From positions 1 through 13,049 of the forward strand of contig JAEDJV010000065.1 of assembly GCA_016296165.1 (NCBI GenBank): a stretch of DNA of 13,049 nucleotides, given 5' to 3'. Origin of the DNA: Oscillospiraceae bacterium (GTDB lineage: Bacteria > Bacillota > Clostridia > Oscillospirales > Ruminococcaceae). The notes under the pieces are model-generated. The model was not told where the DNA came from. It worked only from the letters and a program-made list of their open reading frames with translations, and did not search any database. A program made the position numbers and the translations under genes. Shown here piece by piece: positions 1 to 6,690 of the stretch (positions are counted from its first letter, which is position 1; each line of letters begins with the position of its first letter).

Positions 1-20
1 TCAATCTTTATAAACACAAA

Positions 21-46
21 CAAAAACACCGCCTAAGCGGTGTTTT
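21..46 (-). terminator. Rho-independent terminator of the DUF4428 gene
   Basis: A perfect 10-bp stem (23-32 with 37-46) closes a 4-nt loop. Read on the minus strand, it lies 7 nt after the stop codon of the gene ending at 54, and the descending arm ends in a run of T followed by GTTTG. The GC-rich core (ACCGC/GCGGT) and position fit an intrinsic terminator. Confidence 0.88.
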
Positions 47-53
47 AAAAATA

Positions 54-668
54 TTAACTTACTTTTTTCTTTATTCTGTAATAAGGCCTGAATGTTTCCT
101 TTACCTCATTAAGTATCTTAACATACTGTCTGTACTCACGACAGTCAATTGTATTTGTATTTAGTTCATCCTTGTTAATCTGCATTGATATAACATCAAA
201 CCATGGCGAATCGATAGTAAGAGTAAACTGAAAATTGTAGTTTACCGAACCTGAAGGCACGTATTTTTCAATACCGCTTGAAGATTCATAATAATCCATA
301 GAATCAATTGATTCTATATACTGATCAAAACCTGTTACCTGATCAAAGTGAAATACATCAGGCTGGCGATCCGACCACTTGTCTCTGTCAGCAAAAAGGA
401 AAAGCTTATTCCAGTCATCAATCACAAGTCGTTCTTTTTCACCAATAATACGTGTTATCTGGAATTTTTCGAGAAGCTTTGTATTTTCTTCACGATATGC
501 AATATGTGACTTAAGAAGATCCTGACTTACAAACTTCTGACTCTTCACAAACGGAGAAAGCTTGTGACTGCACTTCTCACAAAGTAAACCGCAAGGCAAT
601 TTCTTTTTTGGACGTACACCAATATTCGTTCCACATAAACAACATCTCTTAGCACCAAATAAACTCAT
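54..668 (-). CDS. DUF4428 domain protein with N-terminal zinc ribbon
   Basis: A 204-residue protein of unknown function. The N-terminus carries a Cys-rich ribbon, with a CCLC motif (C9, C12) and a CEKC motif (C30, C33) about 18 residues apart, as expected for one zinc site of the DUF4428 type. The rest is a soluble alpha/beta region containing an FDQVTG segment (around residue 110) like those seen in Ruminococcus DUF4428 proteins. No signal peptide or membrane segment is visible. The start is placed at 668 rather than at the in-frame ATG at 683. The sequence GGGAGATG lies just before the 668 ATG at good spacing, and it overlaps the first codons of the longer form. The gene is monocistronic, with its own promoter (790-818), structured leader (718-775) and terminator (21-46). 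The family call comes from motif memory; the biochemical role is unknown. Confidence 0.8.
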   Translation of the reverse strand: MSLFGAKRCCLCGTNIGVRPKKKLPCGLLCEKCSHKLSPFVKSQKFVSQDLLKSHIAYREENTKLLEKFQITRIIGEKERLVIDDWNKLFLFADRDKWSDRQPDVFHFDQVTGFDQYIESIDSMDYYESSSGIEKYVPSGSVNYNFQFTLTIDSPWFDVISMQINKDELNTNTIDCREYRQYVKILNEVKETFRPYYRIKKKVS

Positions 669-717
669 AAAATCATCTCCCATTAACCATAATCATTCTC
701 TTGTTCAATCAAATCAC

Positions 718-775
718 AAACACCCCGTTTCATAGCATTACCATTGCAACATGAAACTTATTCCCCAAGGTGTTT
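718..775 (-). promoter_or_regulatory. Structured 5' leader of the DUF4428 gene (nested stems)
   Basis: Two nested perfect 7-bp stems are visible: an outer stem 718-724 with 769-775, and an inner stem 727-733 with 751-757. They are separated by an asymmetric internal loop (2 nt on one side, 11 nt on the other). The 17-nt apical loop contains a further GCA/TGC pair. The element starts within about 10 nt of the predicted transcription start and ends about 50 nt before the start codon. I do not recognise it as a named riboswitch. It could be a regulatory RNA, a 5' stability hairpin or a protein-binding site. Confidence 0.45.
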
Positions 776-839
776 AAAATTCTATATACATAATAACATA
801 AATTGTGCAATATTACAATAAACAAATATATAGAATTTT
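776..839. repeat. Perfect 13-bp inverted repeat flanking the DUF4428 promoter
   Basis: Arm AAAATTCTATATA at 776-788 and its exact reverse complement at 827-839, with 38 nt between them. The predicted promoter (790-818) sits between the arms. One arm is just upstream of the -35 and the other covers the predicted transcription start. This placement suits paired operator sites, but both arms are AT-rich and the background is AT-rich too. Confidence 0.5.
790..818 (-). promoter_or_regulatory. Sigma-A-type promoter of the DUF4428 gene
   Basis: On the minus strand: -35 TTGTAA (813-818), a 17-nt spacer, and -10 TATTAT (790-795). Transcription would start near 783, giving a leader of about 115 nt. 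The -35 is a moderate match and the -10 a good one. Confidence 0.5.
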
Positions 840-863
840 GTCATGATATTTTTATACGGTGAC

Positions 864-906
864 AAAAAAATATACAGTCTGCTTTACAATTTATGCAGAC
901 TGTATA
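864..906 (-). terminator. Rho-independent terminator of the HD-GYP gene
   Basis: A perfect 12-bp stem (871-882 with 895-906) encloses a 12-nt loop. On the minus strand it is followed at once by seven T (complement of 864-870). It lies 45 nt after the stop codon of the gene ending at 952. The plus-strand side also has a short T run, so it may work both ways, but no plus-strand gene reads into it. Confidence 0.88.
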
Positions 907-951
907 ATAATTTTTACCAATTTGTAATAACTGTAATGAATAATAAATATA

Positions 952-3015
952 TTACAGAAAAACTGAATCAGGATGTTTTTTCAGCACATCAAGTATCTTA
1001 TCATAATTTGCTGCAAACGCATCTACTACTTCAGGTGAAAAATGTTCTCCCCTGTCATTCAGGATAATTTTATACGCTTCCTCATGTTGCATCGGTTCCT
1101 TGTACGAACGTTTGCTTACAAGGGCATCATAAACATCTGCAACTGCAACTATGGTGCTATTGTAGTCTATTTCTGTACCTTTTTTTCCAAGATAGCCTTT
1201 GCCATTCCATTTTTCATGGTGCTCCAGAGCAATTAATCGCGCTGCTCTCATTATCTCACCCGGAGAATTGTGAAGAAGTCTCTCACCCTCTGTCACGTGT
1301 GTTTTTATCACTTCAAATTCTTCAAAAGTAAGTTTTCCCGGTTTTTCAAGAATCGATGCAGGTATCACAAGTTTTCCTATGTCATGCATCATGGAGGCCA
1401 TACGAAGCACTTCAACTTCATCGCTGTCCATACCGAGAGCTTCTCCGAGTACTCTGCTGTATTCAGAAACACGTTTAACATGCTTTCCTGTTTGTCCAGA
1501 CTTTGATTCGGTCAGCTCTGCAAACGAAAGAATCAACTGCTCCTGCGTGTCAATCAACCTGCTGCTTAACTGAATGTTTTCAGTATATAGCTTAACTGCA
1601 TGTTTATGAGAGTTTTGATAGTTGATAAACCTTCTGAGCGATTCGAAAGATGTGTTCAGGTTTCGCATAAGCTTTGCTACAGCAGAATTGCATATGCAAT
1701 TTTCATCATGAAAACGAAAAGACATATATCCAAAACATCTTTCGTAGTAATGAAACGGAACAAAGTAGTATATAGACGGAACATCATGTTCTTCAAACAG
1801 CTCCGGATTAATTTCTTCCCGTTTTATTATCCGGTTCTCATCTACTGATTTTTTACCAGTAGTATTATTTTTGTTGAAAATATGTATCATGTTTTCAGTA
1901 TATTCAGAAATCTGGTCTTCTTTTAACTCTTCAGTTTCAAAAACATTATCGTTAAAGAAAAAATCCACACTATCGAGAGGTTCCAGACATCTGACATACC
2001 AGTCTGCATTCCATATGTATTCTTCAACACTTTCATTTGCAATCATATCTTCCTGCATGAAGTTATAGTCGGAATGGATATTGTCAAACCTCTTGAAACT
2101 ACCATCAGATCCCTTAATTTGATATAATTTGTTTTCGTACGCTTCCATGAAACATTTACAGGTTTTGTGAATCATAAGATGAGTTCTGTTATCAGGATTT
2201 CGGTCCTCAACTTTAACACCTAAAAGTTCCAGAATTTTTTGTGCAGATCTGACTCCTGTTGAATACACATCTCTTACACATGACGTAACACATTCGAGTA
2301 CTGAAGAACCGTCATCTTCGTTATCATATCCAGCAACATTTACATCATCCGGTACGTGATAGCCTTCCTTTTCAAGCATATGAATTATGCTTAATGCCAT
2401 AGGATCATTTGCGCAAACTATCGCATCCGGAAGTTTATCACGTCTGATAAGACAATCACGTATATTTTCTCCGGTATCATACCAGAAAGAACCATAGAAA
2501 ACATTTTCCTTACTGTACTCTATTCCATGCTTTTCAAGAGACCTCCGGTATCCGGTTTCACGCATAACTGAATGCGGATGTTCTTCAGGTCCCCCAACAT
2601 ACATGATATCACGACACCCGTGTTCTTCAATCATATGATCAGTAACAAGTTCCATGCCTGATTCATCAAGTGTATTTACCACAGGAAATATATCATTTTC
2701 ATAATCAACGCAGACCACCGGTTTATTAAAATCAGTATGCAGTCTGTCAAAAAGAGTTTTAATATCATCACCTTCAACAGGCAATGTATCCGGCAGAACT
2801 ATCATGCCATCCAGCAAATCATAATTAATCAGAGAGAAAATTTTTAATTCACCTGAAATATGGCGATTTCCCATTCCGCGTTTACTTAATGATGAAAACA
2901 CAAGAACATCAAAATCATAAGCGGACATTTCCTCGAAAAAGCCCTTCAGAAAATTCCCCTGATAAGGAGAACCATTCATTGAAATAATTACTCCGACTTT
3001 TTTTCTAATACTCAA
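952..3015 (-). CDS. LacI-like ligand-binding domain fused to HD-GYP phosphodiesterase
   Basis: A 687-residue cytoplasmic sensor protein. Residues about 6-275 form a type-1 periplasmic-binding fold as in LacI/GalR regulators (KVGVIIS at the start, then AIVCANDPMAL and VNVAGYDNED), but no helix-turn-helix precedes it. Residues about 290-480 form an unassigned middle domain, and about 480-515 a helical linker. Residues about 515-687 are an HD-GYP domain: H544-D545 in MMHDIGK, then HHEKWNGKGYL (599-609), then ADVYDAL. The family hydrolyses cyclic di-GMP. The metal-binding His and Asp residues are kept, but the GYP signature reads GYL (P to L at 609). The start is a TTG at 3015; an in-frame TGA lies just upstream, with AGAGG and GGGG stretches before the TTG. 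The likely role is coupling a small ligand, perhaps a sugar, to cyclic di-GMP turnover; this is inference. No membrane segment is visible. It has its own promoter and terminator. Confidence 0.85.
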   Translation of the reverse strand: MSIRKKVGVIISMNGSPYQGNFLKGFFEEMSAYDFDVLVFSSLSKRGMGNRHISGELKIFSLINYDLLDGMIVLPDTLPVEGDDIKTLFDRLHTDFNKPVVCVDYENDIFPVVNTLDESGMELVTDHMIEEHGCRDIMYVGGPEEHPHSVMRETGYRRSLEKHGIEYSKENVFYGSFWYDTGENIRDCLIRRDKLPDAIVCANDPMALSIIHMLEKEGYHVPDDVNVAGYDNEDDGSSVLECVTSCVRDVYSTGVRSAQKILELLGVKVEDRNPDNRTHLMIHKTCKCFMEAYENKLYQIKGSDGSFKRFDNIHSDYNFMQEDMIANESVEEYIWNADWYVRCLEPLDSVDFFFNDNVFETEELKEDQISEYTENMIHIFNKNNTTGKKSVDENRIIKREEINPELFEEHDVPSIYYFVPFHYYERCFGYMSFRFHDENCICNSAVAKLMRNLNTSFESLRRFINYQNSHKHAVKLYTENIQLSSRLIDTQEQLILSFAELTESKSGQTGKHVKRVSEYSRVLGEALGMDSDEVEVLRMASMMHDIGKLVIPASILEKPGKLTFEEFEVIKTHVTEGERLLHNSPGEIMRAARLIALEHHEKWNGKGYLGKKGTEIDYNSTIVAVADVYDALVSKRSYKEPMQHEEAYKIILNDRGEHFSPEVVDAFAANYDKILDVLKKHPDSVFL

Positions 3016-3131
3016 CCGGCCCCACCCTCTTCATCATATAAATACAATTTAATTATATTGCCATGCACGTCCGTCCCCTGCGGTTACTCAATACACACAA
3101 CAATGGACTTTTAAAAAGATTCTATAATATA

Positions 3132-3160
3132 ATTTTAATGCATTTTGCTCCTTTTATCAA
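3132..3160 (-). promoter_or_regulatory. Sigma-A-type promoter of the HD-GYP gene
   Basis: On the minus strand: -35 TTGATA (3155-3160), a 17-nt spacer, and -10 TAAAAT (3132-3137). The start would be near 3125, leaving a leader of about 110 nt. That leader contains a G-rich patch (complement of 3069-3082) and no clear hairpin. Confidence 0.5.
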
Positions 3161-3165
3161 CTCTT

Positions 3166-3208
3166 TTTCAAACATTTTATGTTTTATTGAACAAAATAGT
3201 TTGTGAAA
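3166..3208. repeat. Imperfect inverted repeat in the copA / HD-GYP gap
   Basis: Arms 3166-3178 and 3193-3208 pair over 13 bp with two small bulges and a 14-nt loop. There is no T run on either side, so it is not a typical terminator. It lies between the end of copA and the HD-GYP promoter. No other terminator was found in this 269-bp gap, so copA transcripts may read on. Confidence 0.3.
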
Positions 3209-3284
3209 GTCAATTAAAACAGCAATTCCGTTATCTTGTATATTGTTTTCGGATTTCTGATTTTTCATTCTGAAGAATTCATGT

Positions 3285-5828
3285 TTATCTATCTTCTTTT
3301 TTTATGTCTGTAACCTTGTAGCCTTGACTGGTAACTGCTTTTTTTAGAATGTTATCAGAGATGTCCTTTTCCAGCGTCACAATGGCCGTTCCTCTCACAT
3401 GACTGACTTCAGCATTCTTTACTCCGTCAAGTGATTCAACAGCTTTTTTTACGTGCATCTCGCATTTTTCACACATCATACCTTTTATCCTAATGGTTTT
3501 CTTCATATCATTTTTCTCGTTTTCCGATGTAATTTTCAATTTATTTTTGATTTTATTATCCCGTTTTGAATCATACATCCCAAAAAAATTCAGACGCAGC
3601 GCATTTGTAACTACACTAAAACTTGAAAGACTCATTGCTGCCGCTGCAAACATAGGATTAAGTTTCCATCCAAGTGCACTCATAAATACACCTGCAGCCA
3701 GGGGAATACCAATAACATTGTAAATAAACGCCCAGAACAGATTTTCATGGATATTCCGCAGTACTGCACGACTCAGACGTATTGCCGCCGGAACATCAGT
3801 CAGCCGGCTTTTCATAAGTACAACATCAGCAGCATCAACAGCCACATCTGACCCCGTGCCAATAGCAATGCCTATATCAGCACTTGTAAGAGAAGGGGCA
3901 TCATTTACTCCGTCACCAACCATTATGACCGCCCCTTTTCTCTGCAGGTCACGAATTACTTTTTCTTTGCCGTCCGGCAGAACACCAGCGATTACTTCAT
4001 CTACACCAGTCTTTAATCCAATGGCATTTGCTGTACGTTCATTATCGCCGGTAAGCATCACCACATAGATTCCCATATTCTGCATTTCTTTTATTGCCTG
4101 CGAACTGTCGTCTTTTATTGTATCAGCAACAGCAATAATACCGAAAAGCTCGCCGTCACAGGCAAATAACAACGGAGTTTTCCCTTCTTCCGAGAGCATT
4201 CTGATTTGTTCTTTAGCATCATCTGGAACAGCTGTTTTTTTGCTGATAAATTTATAGCTTCCTCCCAAAAGTTCAGCACCGTTAAGTGTTGCGACAAGTC
4301 CATTTCCGGGCAATATCTGAAAATTATCTGTGTTCTCTGCTGTAAATCCTTCCTGTTCAGCTTTCTGATTAATTGCCAGTGCAAGAGGGTGCTCGCTTTT
4401 TTTCTCAAGTGCGTAAGCAATGGACAAAAGCTCATTCTCACTCCTGCCACTTACCGGTATCATGTCAGTTACCATTGGTTTCCCTTGCGTTATCGTTCCC
4501 GTCTTATCGAGGGCTGCTATTTGCGCTTTTCCCGTTTTCTCCAAGGATACAGCTGTCTTAAAGAGTATTCCGTTCTTAGCTCCCATTCCACTGCCAACCA
4601 TAATGGCTACAGGTGTAGCAAGCCCAAGTGCACAGGGACAGCTTATAACAAGTACTGATATACCTCTGGCCAATGAAAATCCCGCTGTCTGACCAACGAT
4701 AAGCCATGATACAACAGTTATAAGTGCAATGATAATAACAGCAGGTACAAATACTCCTGATACCCTGTCCGCTGTTTTTGCAATCGGTGCTTTTGTTGCA
4801 GAAGCCTCGCTTACCATATGAATAATCTGCGAAAGTGTGGTATCTTCACCAACTCTTGTGGCTTCGCAGCGGATAAATCCTGACTGATTTATCGTTCCGG
4901 CAGAAACTTTACTTCCAGCCGCTTTATCAACCGGGATGCTTTCACCTGTTAGAGTTGATTCGTCTACTGCACTGTTTCCATCTACTACAATTCCGTCAAC
5001 AGGAATATTCTCACCAGGTCGCACGACAAATATGTCCCCCTTTGAAACCTCGCCGACAGGTACGGTAATTTCAGAATTATCCCGTACAATAACGGCGGTC
5101 ATAGGGGCAAGTTTCATCAGTTCCTTAAGAGCATTGGTTGTTTTCCCCTTAGATCGTGCCTCAAGCATTTTTCCTAATGTTATCAATGAAGGTATCGTAG
5201 CAGCTGATTCAAAATAGAGCTCGTGCATATATGACATAACTTCATCTGAACTTCCTCTCATCTGAGCGTCAGTCATAGCAAACAAAGCGTAGGTACTGTA
5301 TCCAAATGCTGCAGCAGAACCTAATGCAACGAGTGTATCCATATTGGGACTTTTGTGCAGCAGACTTTTAAACCCGCTGATAAAAAACTTCTGATTAATC
5401 ACCATAACTATAACAGAAAGCAAAAGCTGAAGAAGTCCCATTGCAACATGATTTTCTTCAAAGAAAACCGGCACCGGCCACCCCCACATGGTATGCCCCA
5501 TAGAAAAATACATAAGAACCATCAGAAATCCCAGAGAAGCAATCAAACGTTTTTTTAGAACAGGTGTTTCCCTGTCCTTCAGTATTTCTTCTTCAGAAGA
5601 TGACTTGAAATTCTGATTATTATCTGATTTTTTCAGAACTGCTCCATATCCGGCATTTTGAACCGCAGAAATAATCTGATGATCCGAAGCAGTCCCCTCA
5701 ACACTCATAGAATTTGTCAGTAAGTTTACCGAACAGGACGTAACTCCTTCAACACGTGATACCGCCTTTTCCACCCTGGCAGTACAGGCAGCACAACTCA
5801 TACCGGTTATAGTATAGTAACTGGTCAT
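3285..5828 (-). CDS. copA: Copper-exporting P1B-type ATPase with C-terminal CopZ-like domain
   Basis: An 847-residue inner-membrane Cu(I) pump that uses ATP to export copper from the cytoplasm. Domains in order: an N-terminal heavy-metal-binding domain with GMSCAAC (C12, C15); transmembrane segments starting near residue 90; the actuator domain with LTGES; the ion-site motif CPC (397-399); the phosphorylation site DKTGT (D441); the nucleotide-binding SEHP motif and the GDGVNDAP hinge. The last membrane helices carry YN and MSLSS. CPC, YN and MxxSS together mark the Cu(I) subgroup. After the membrane domain, a charged linker leads to a second metal-binding domain (residues 775-847, GMMCEKC, C786 and C789). 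It begins with Met-Lys-Lys like a free CopZ chaperone. The start at 5828 has AGAGAGGTG about 11 nt upstream. No CsoR or CopY gene is present in the window. The promoter at 6059-6087 leaves a leader of about 225 nt. Confidence 0.96.
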   Translation of the reverse strand: MTSYYTITGMSCAACTARVEKAVSRVEGVTSCSVNLLTNSMSVEGTASDHQIISAVQNAGYGAVLKKSDNNQNFKSSSEEEILKDRETPVLKKRLIASLGFLMVLMYFSMGHTMWGWPVPVFFEENHVAMGLLQLLLSVIVMVINQKFFISGFKSLLHKSPNMDTLVALGSAAAFGYSTYALFAMTDAQMRGSSDEVMSYMHELYFESAATIPSLITLGKMLEARSKGKTTNALKELMKLAPMTAVIVRDNSEITVPVGEVSKGDIFVVRPGENIPVDGIVVDGNSAVDESTLTGESIPVDKAAGSKVSAGTINQSGFIRCEATRVGEDTTLSQIIHMVSEASATKAPIAKTADRVSGVFVPAVIIIALITVVSWLIVGQTAGFSLARGISVLVISCPCALGLATPVAIMVGSGMGAKNGILFKTAVSLEKTGKAQIAALDKTGTITQGKPMVTDMIPVSGRSENELLSIAYALEKKSEHPLALAINQKAEQEGFTAENTDNFQILPGNGLVATLNGAELLGGSYKFISKKTAVPDDAKEQIRMLSEEGKTPLLFACDGELFGIIAVADTIKDDSSQAIKEMQNMGIYVVMLTGDNERTANAIGLKTGVDEVIAGVLPDGKEKVIRDLQRKGAVIMVGDGVNDAPSLTSADIGIAIGTGSDVAVDAADVVLMKSRLTDVPAAIRLSRAVLRNIHENLFWAFIYNVIGIPLAAGVFMSALGWKLNPMFAAAAMSLSSFSVVTNALRLNFFGMYDSKRDNKIKNKLKITSENEKNDMKKTIRIKGMMCEKCEMHVKKAVESLDGVKNAEVSHVRGTAIVTLEKDISDNILKKAVTSQGYKVTDIKKEDR

Positions 5829-5838
5829 ATAATATTTT

Positions 5839-5886
5839 TCACCTCTCTTTTAGTATGCATGTTTGTGGATGATATATTCGCATCAT
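5839..5886 (-). CDS. Possible 15-residue leader peptide before copA
   Basis: A short frame encoding MMRIYHPQTCILKER. A strong GGAGGG lies 9 nt before its ATG. Its start overlaps the stop of the preceding 50-residue frame as TGATG (5884-5888). Its own TGA (5839-5841) falls within the copA ribosome binding region. This is the arrangement expected for coupled translation or a leader peptide, and it contains a His and a Cys, which are possible copper ligands. It is very short, so chance is a real alternative. Confidence 0.3.
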   Translation of the reverse strand: MMRIYHPQTCILKER

Positions 5887-6038
5887 CAGACAACTCCCTC
5901 CACAATCGTTCTGCCGTTCTGAATAAACTCAGGTTTCGCCTGTGCTCCTGACTGATACATCTCTGTAGACTGAATTTGTTTTGATGTAAGGAAAAAGTCA
6001 TAGAGAACTGTTTCAAAAATGCGGTTTGCAATTTTCAC
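5886..6038 (-). CDS. Small 50-residue ORF in the copA leader
   Basis: A GTG-started frame (GTG AAA ATT GCA...) encoding a 50-residue protein with no Cys. It begins about 14 nt after the predicted transcription start of the copA promoter and fills most of the leader. Its codon and residue composition (for example PEFIQNGRTIVEG near the end) look native. A competing 68-residue frame in the same DNA is rich in Ser, Arg, Gln and His, like a shadow frame. No clear Shine-Dalgarno precedes the GTG; an AGGA lies 16 nt upstream, probably before the transcript start. The frame ends in TGATG, overlapping the next small frame. I do not recognise the protein. It could be a small protein, a leader ORF or a remnant. 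Confidence 0.4.
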   Translation of the reverse strand: MKIANRIFETVLYDFFLTSKQIQSTEMYQSGAQAKPEFIQNGRTIVEGVV

Positions 6039-6058
6039 AACTTTATTGCTTTTATCCT

Positions 6059-6087
6059 ATTATATCACATAACAGTTTTGCTTGCAA
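6059..6087 (-). promoter_or_regulatory. Sigma-A promoter of the copA transcript
   Basis: On the minus strand: -35 TTGCAA (6082-6087), exactly 17 nt, and consensus -10 TATAAT (6059-6064). This is one of the best promoter matches in the window. It diverges from the perR promoter with about 117 nt between the two -35 elements. I found no CopY-type TACANNTGTA operator near it. Confidence 0.72.
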
Positions 6088-6178
6088 TCGTAAAGTATAA
6101 ATCATTTGTAGCTAGTCACTTTTATTGTACCGATTTTTCAAATAAAAACCTGTATTTTCAAAAAAACAGAAGAAAATT

Positions 6179-6204
6179 CCCCAAAAAAATTTTTTTAAAA
6201 GGGG
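6179..6204. promoter_or_regulatory. C4-A7-T7-A4-G4 tract upstream of the perR -35
   Basis: CCCC, seven A, seven T, four A, then GGGG ends directly against TTGACA of the perR promoter. Phased A/T tracts at this position can bend DNA and act as an UP element for RNA polymerase. The C4 and G4 borders could pair as a short stem. The function is inferred from position only. Confidence 0.35.
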
Positions 6205-6233
6205 TTGACATTTGTGATAAGTGATGATATACT
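6205..6233 (+). promoter_or_regulatory. Sigma-A promoter of the perR-rubrerythrin operon
   Basis: Consensus -35 TTGACA (6205-6210), a 17-nt spacer, and -10 TATACT (6228-6233). Transcription would start near 6240, inside the PerR-box-like palindrome. Confidence 0.8.
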
Positions 6234-6238
6234 AAAAA

Positions 6239-6253
6239 CAGTAATTATTACTA
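6239..6253. promoter_or_regulatory. PerR-box-like operator at the perR start site
   Basis: A perfect 13-bp palindrome AGTAATTATTACT (6240-6252) is centred on T6246. It matches the TAAT-N-ATTA core of the known PerR box (TTATAATNATTATAA, a 7-1-7 repeat). It covers the predicted transcription start, so bound PerR would block initiation. This suggests autoregulation and control of the downstream rubrerythrin by peroxide. Confidence 0.65.
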
Positions 6254-6272
6254 TTATCGAAAGGAAGATTGC

Positions 6273-6662
6273 ATGGTCAAGTATTCACGACAACGCGAAT
6301 GCATTCTGAAAGATCTTCAGAGCCGAAGAGATCATCCGACAGCAGATATGGTGTATGAAAGTGTGAGAGGTTCTTTTCCTAATATAAGTCTCGGAACTGT
6401 GTACCGAAACCTTTCCATGCTTGCTGAAAACGGAACTATACTGAAGATTTCAACAGAGAACGGACCTGATCATTTTGACGGTTTTACTCATCCGCACACT
6501 CATTTCATCTGCAAATCCTGCGGAGATGTAATTGACATGGACTATGTCCCGGATGAAAACGTAGTAAAAAATGCATCAGCAACATTTTCAGGGATAATTG
6601 ACGAATACAAACTTCAGTTCTTTGGTAAATGCAAAGAATGTCTTTCAGAGAATAACAAATAA
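6273..6662 (+). CDS. perR: Peroxide-responsive repressor PerR (Fur family)
   Basis: A 129-residue Fur-family regulator. An N-terminal winged helix (about 1-65) contains HPTADMVYESV and the recognition helix SLGTVYRNL. A C-terminal dimer and metal-binding domain follows. All five regulatory metal ligands of B. subtilis PerR have counterparts: H21, D69, H75, H77 and D88. In PerR this site holds Fe or Mn, and peroxide oxidises the His residues, releasing DNA. The Asp at the last position (D88) is the residue that distinguishes PerR from Fur. Two CxxC pairs (C80/C83, C120/C123) form the structural zinc site. GGAAG lies just upstream of the ATG at 6273. It is the first gene of a two-gene operon with rubrerythrin, 28 nt downstream, and probably represses itself through the box at 6239-6253. 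Confidence 0.92.
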   Translation: MVKYSRQRECILKDLQSRRDHPTADMVYESVRGSFPNISLGTVYRNLSMLAENGTILKISTENGPDHFDGFTHPHTHFICKSCGDVIDMDYVPDENVVKNASATFSGIIDEYKLQFFGKCKECLSENNK

Positions 6663-6690
6663 CACTATTTTTTTCAGGAGGAATTTTAAA

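Noticed and set aside
3109..3175. 17-residue minus-strand frame (MFEKELIKGAKCIKIIL) in the HD-GYP upstream region
   Set aside because: It has no ribosome binding site before the ATG and it coincides with the predicted promoter elements.
5825..6031. 68-residue minus-strand frame overlapping the copA start by 4 bp
   Set aside because: It starts at a TTG with no ribosome binding site, and its composition (Ser, Arg, Gln, His rich) looks like a shadow. The 50-residue frame in the same DNA looks more like protein.
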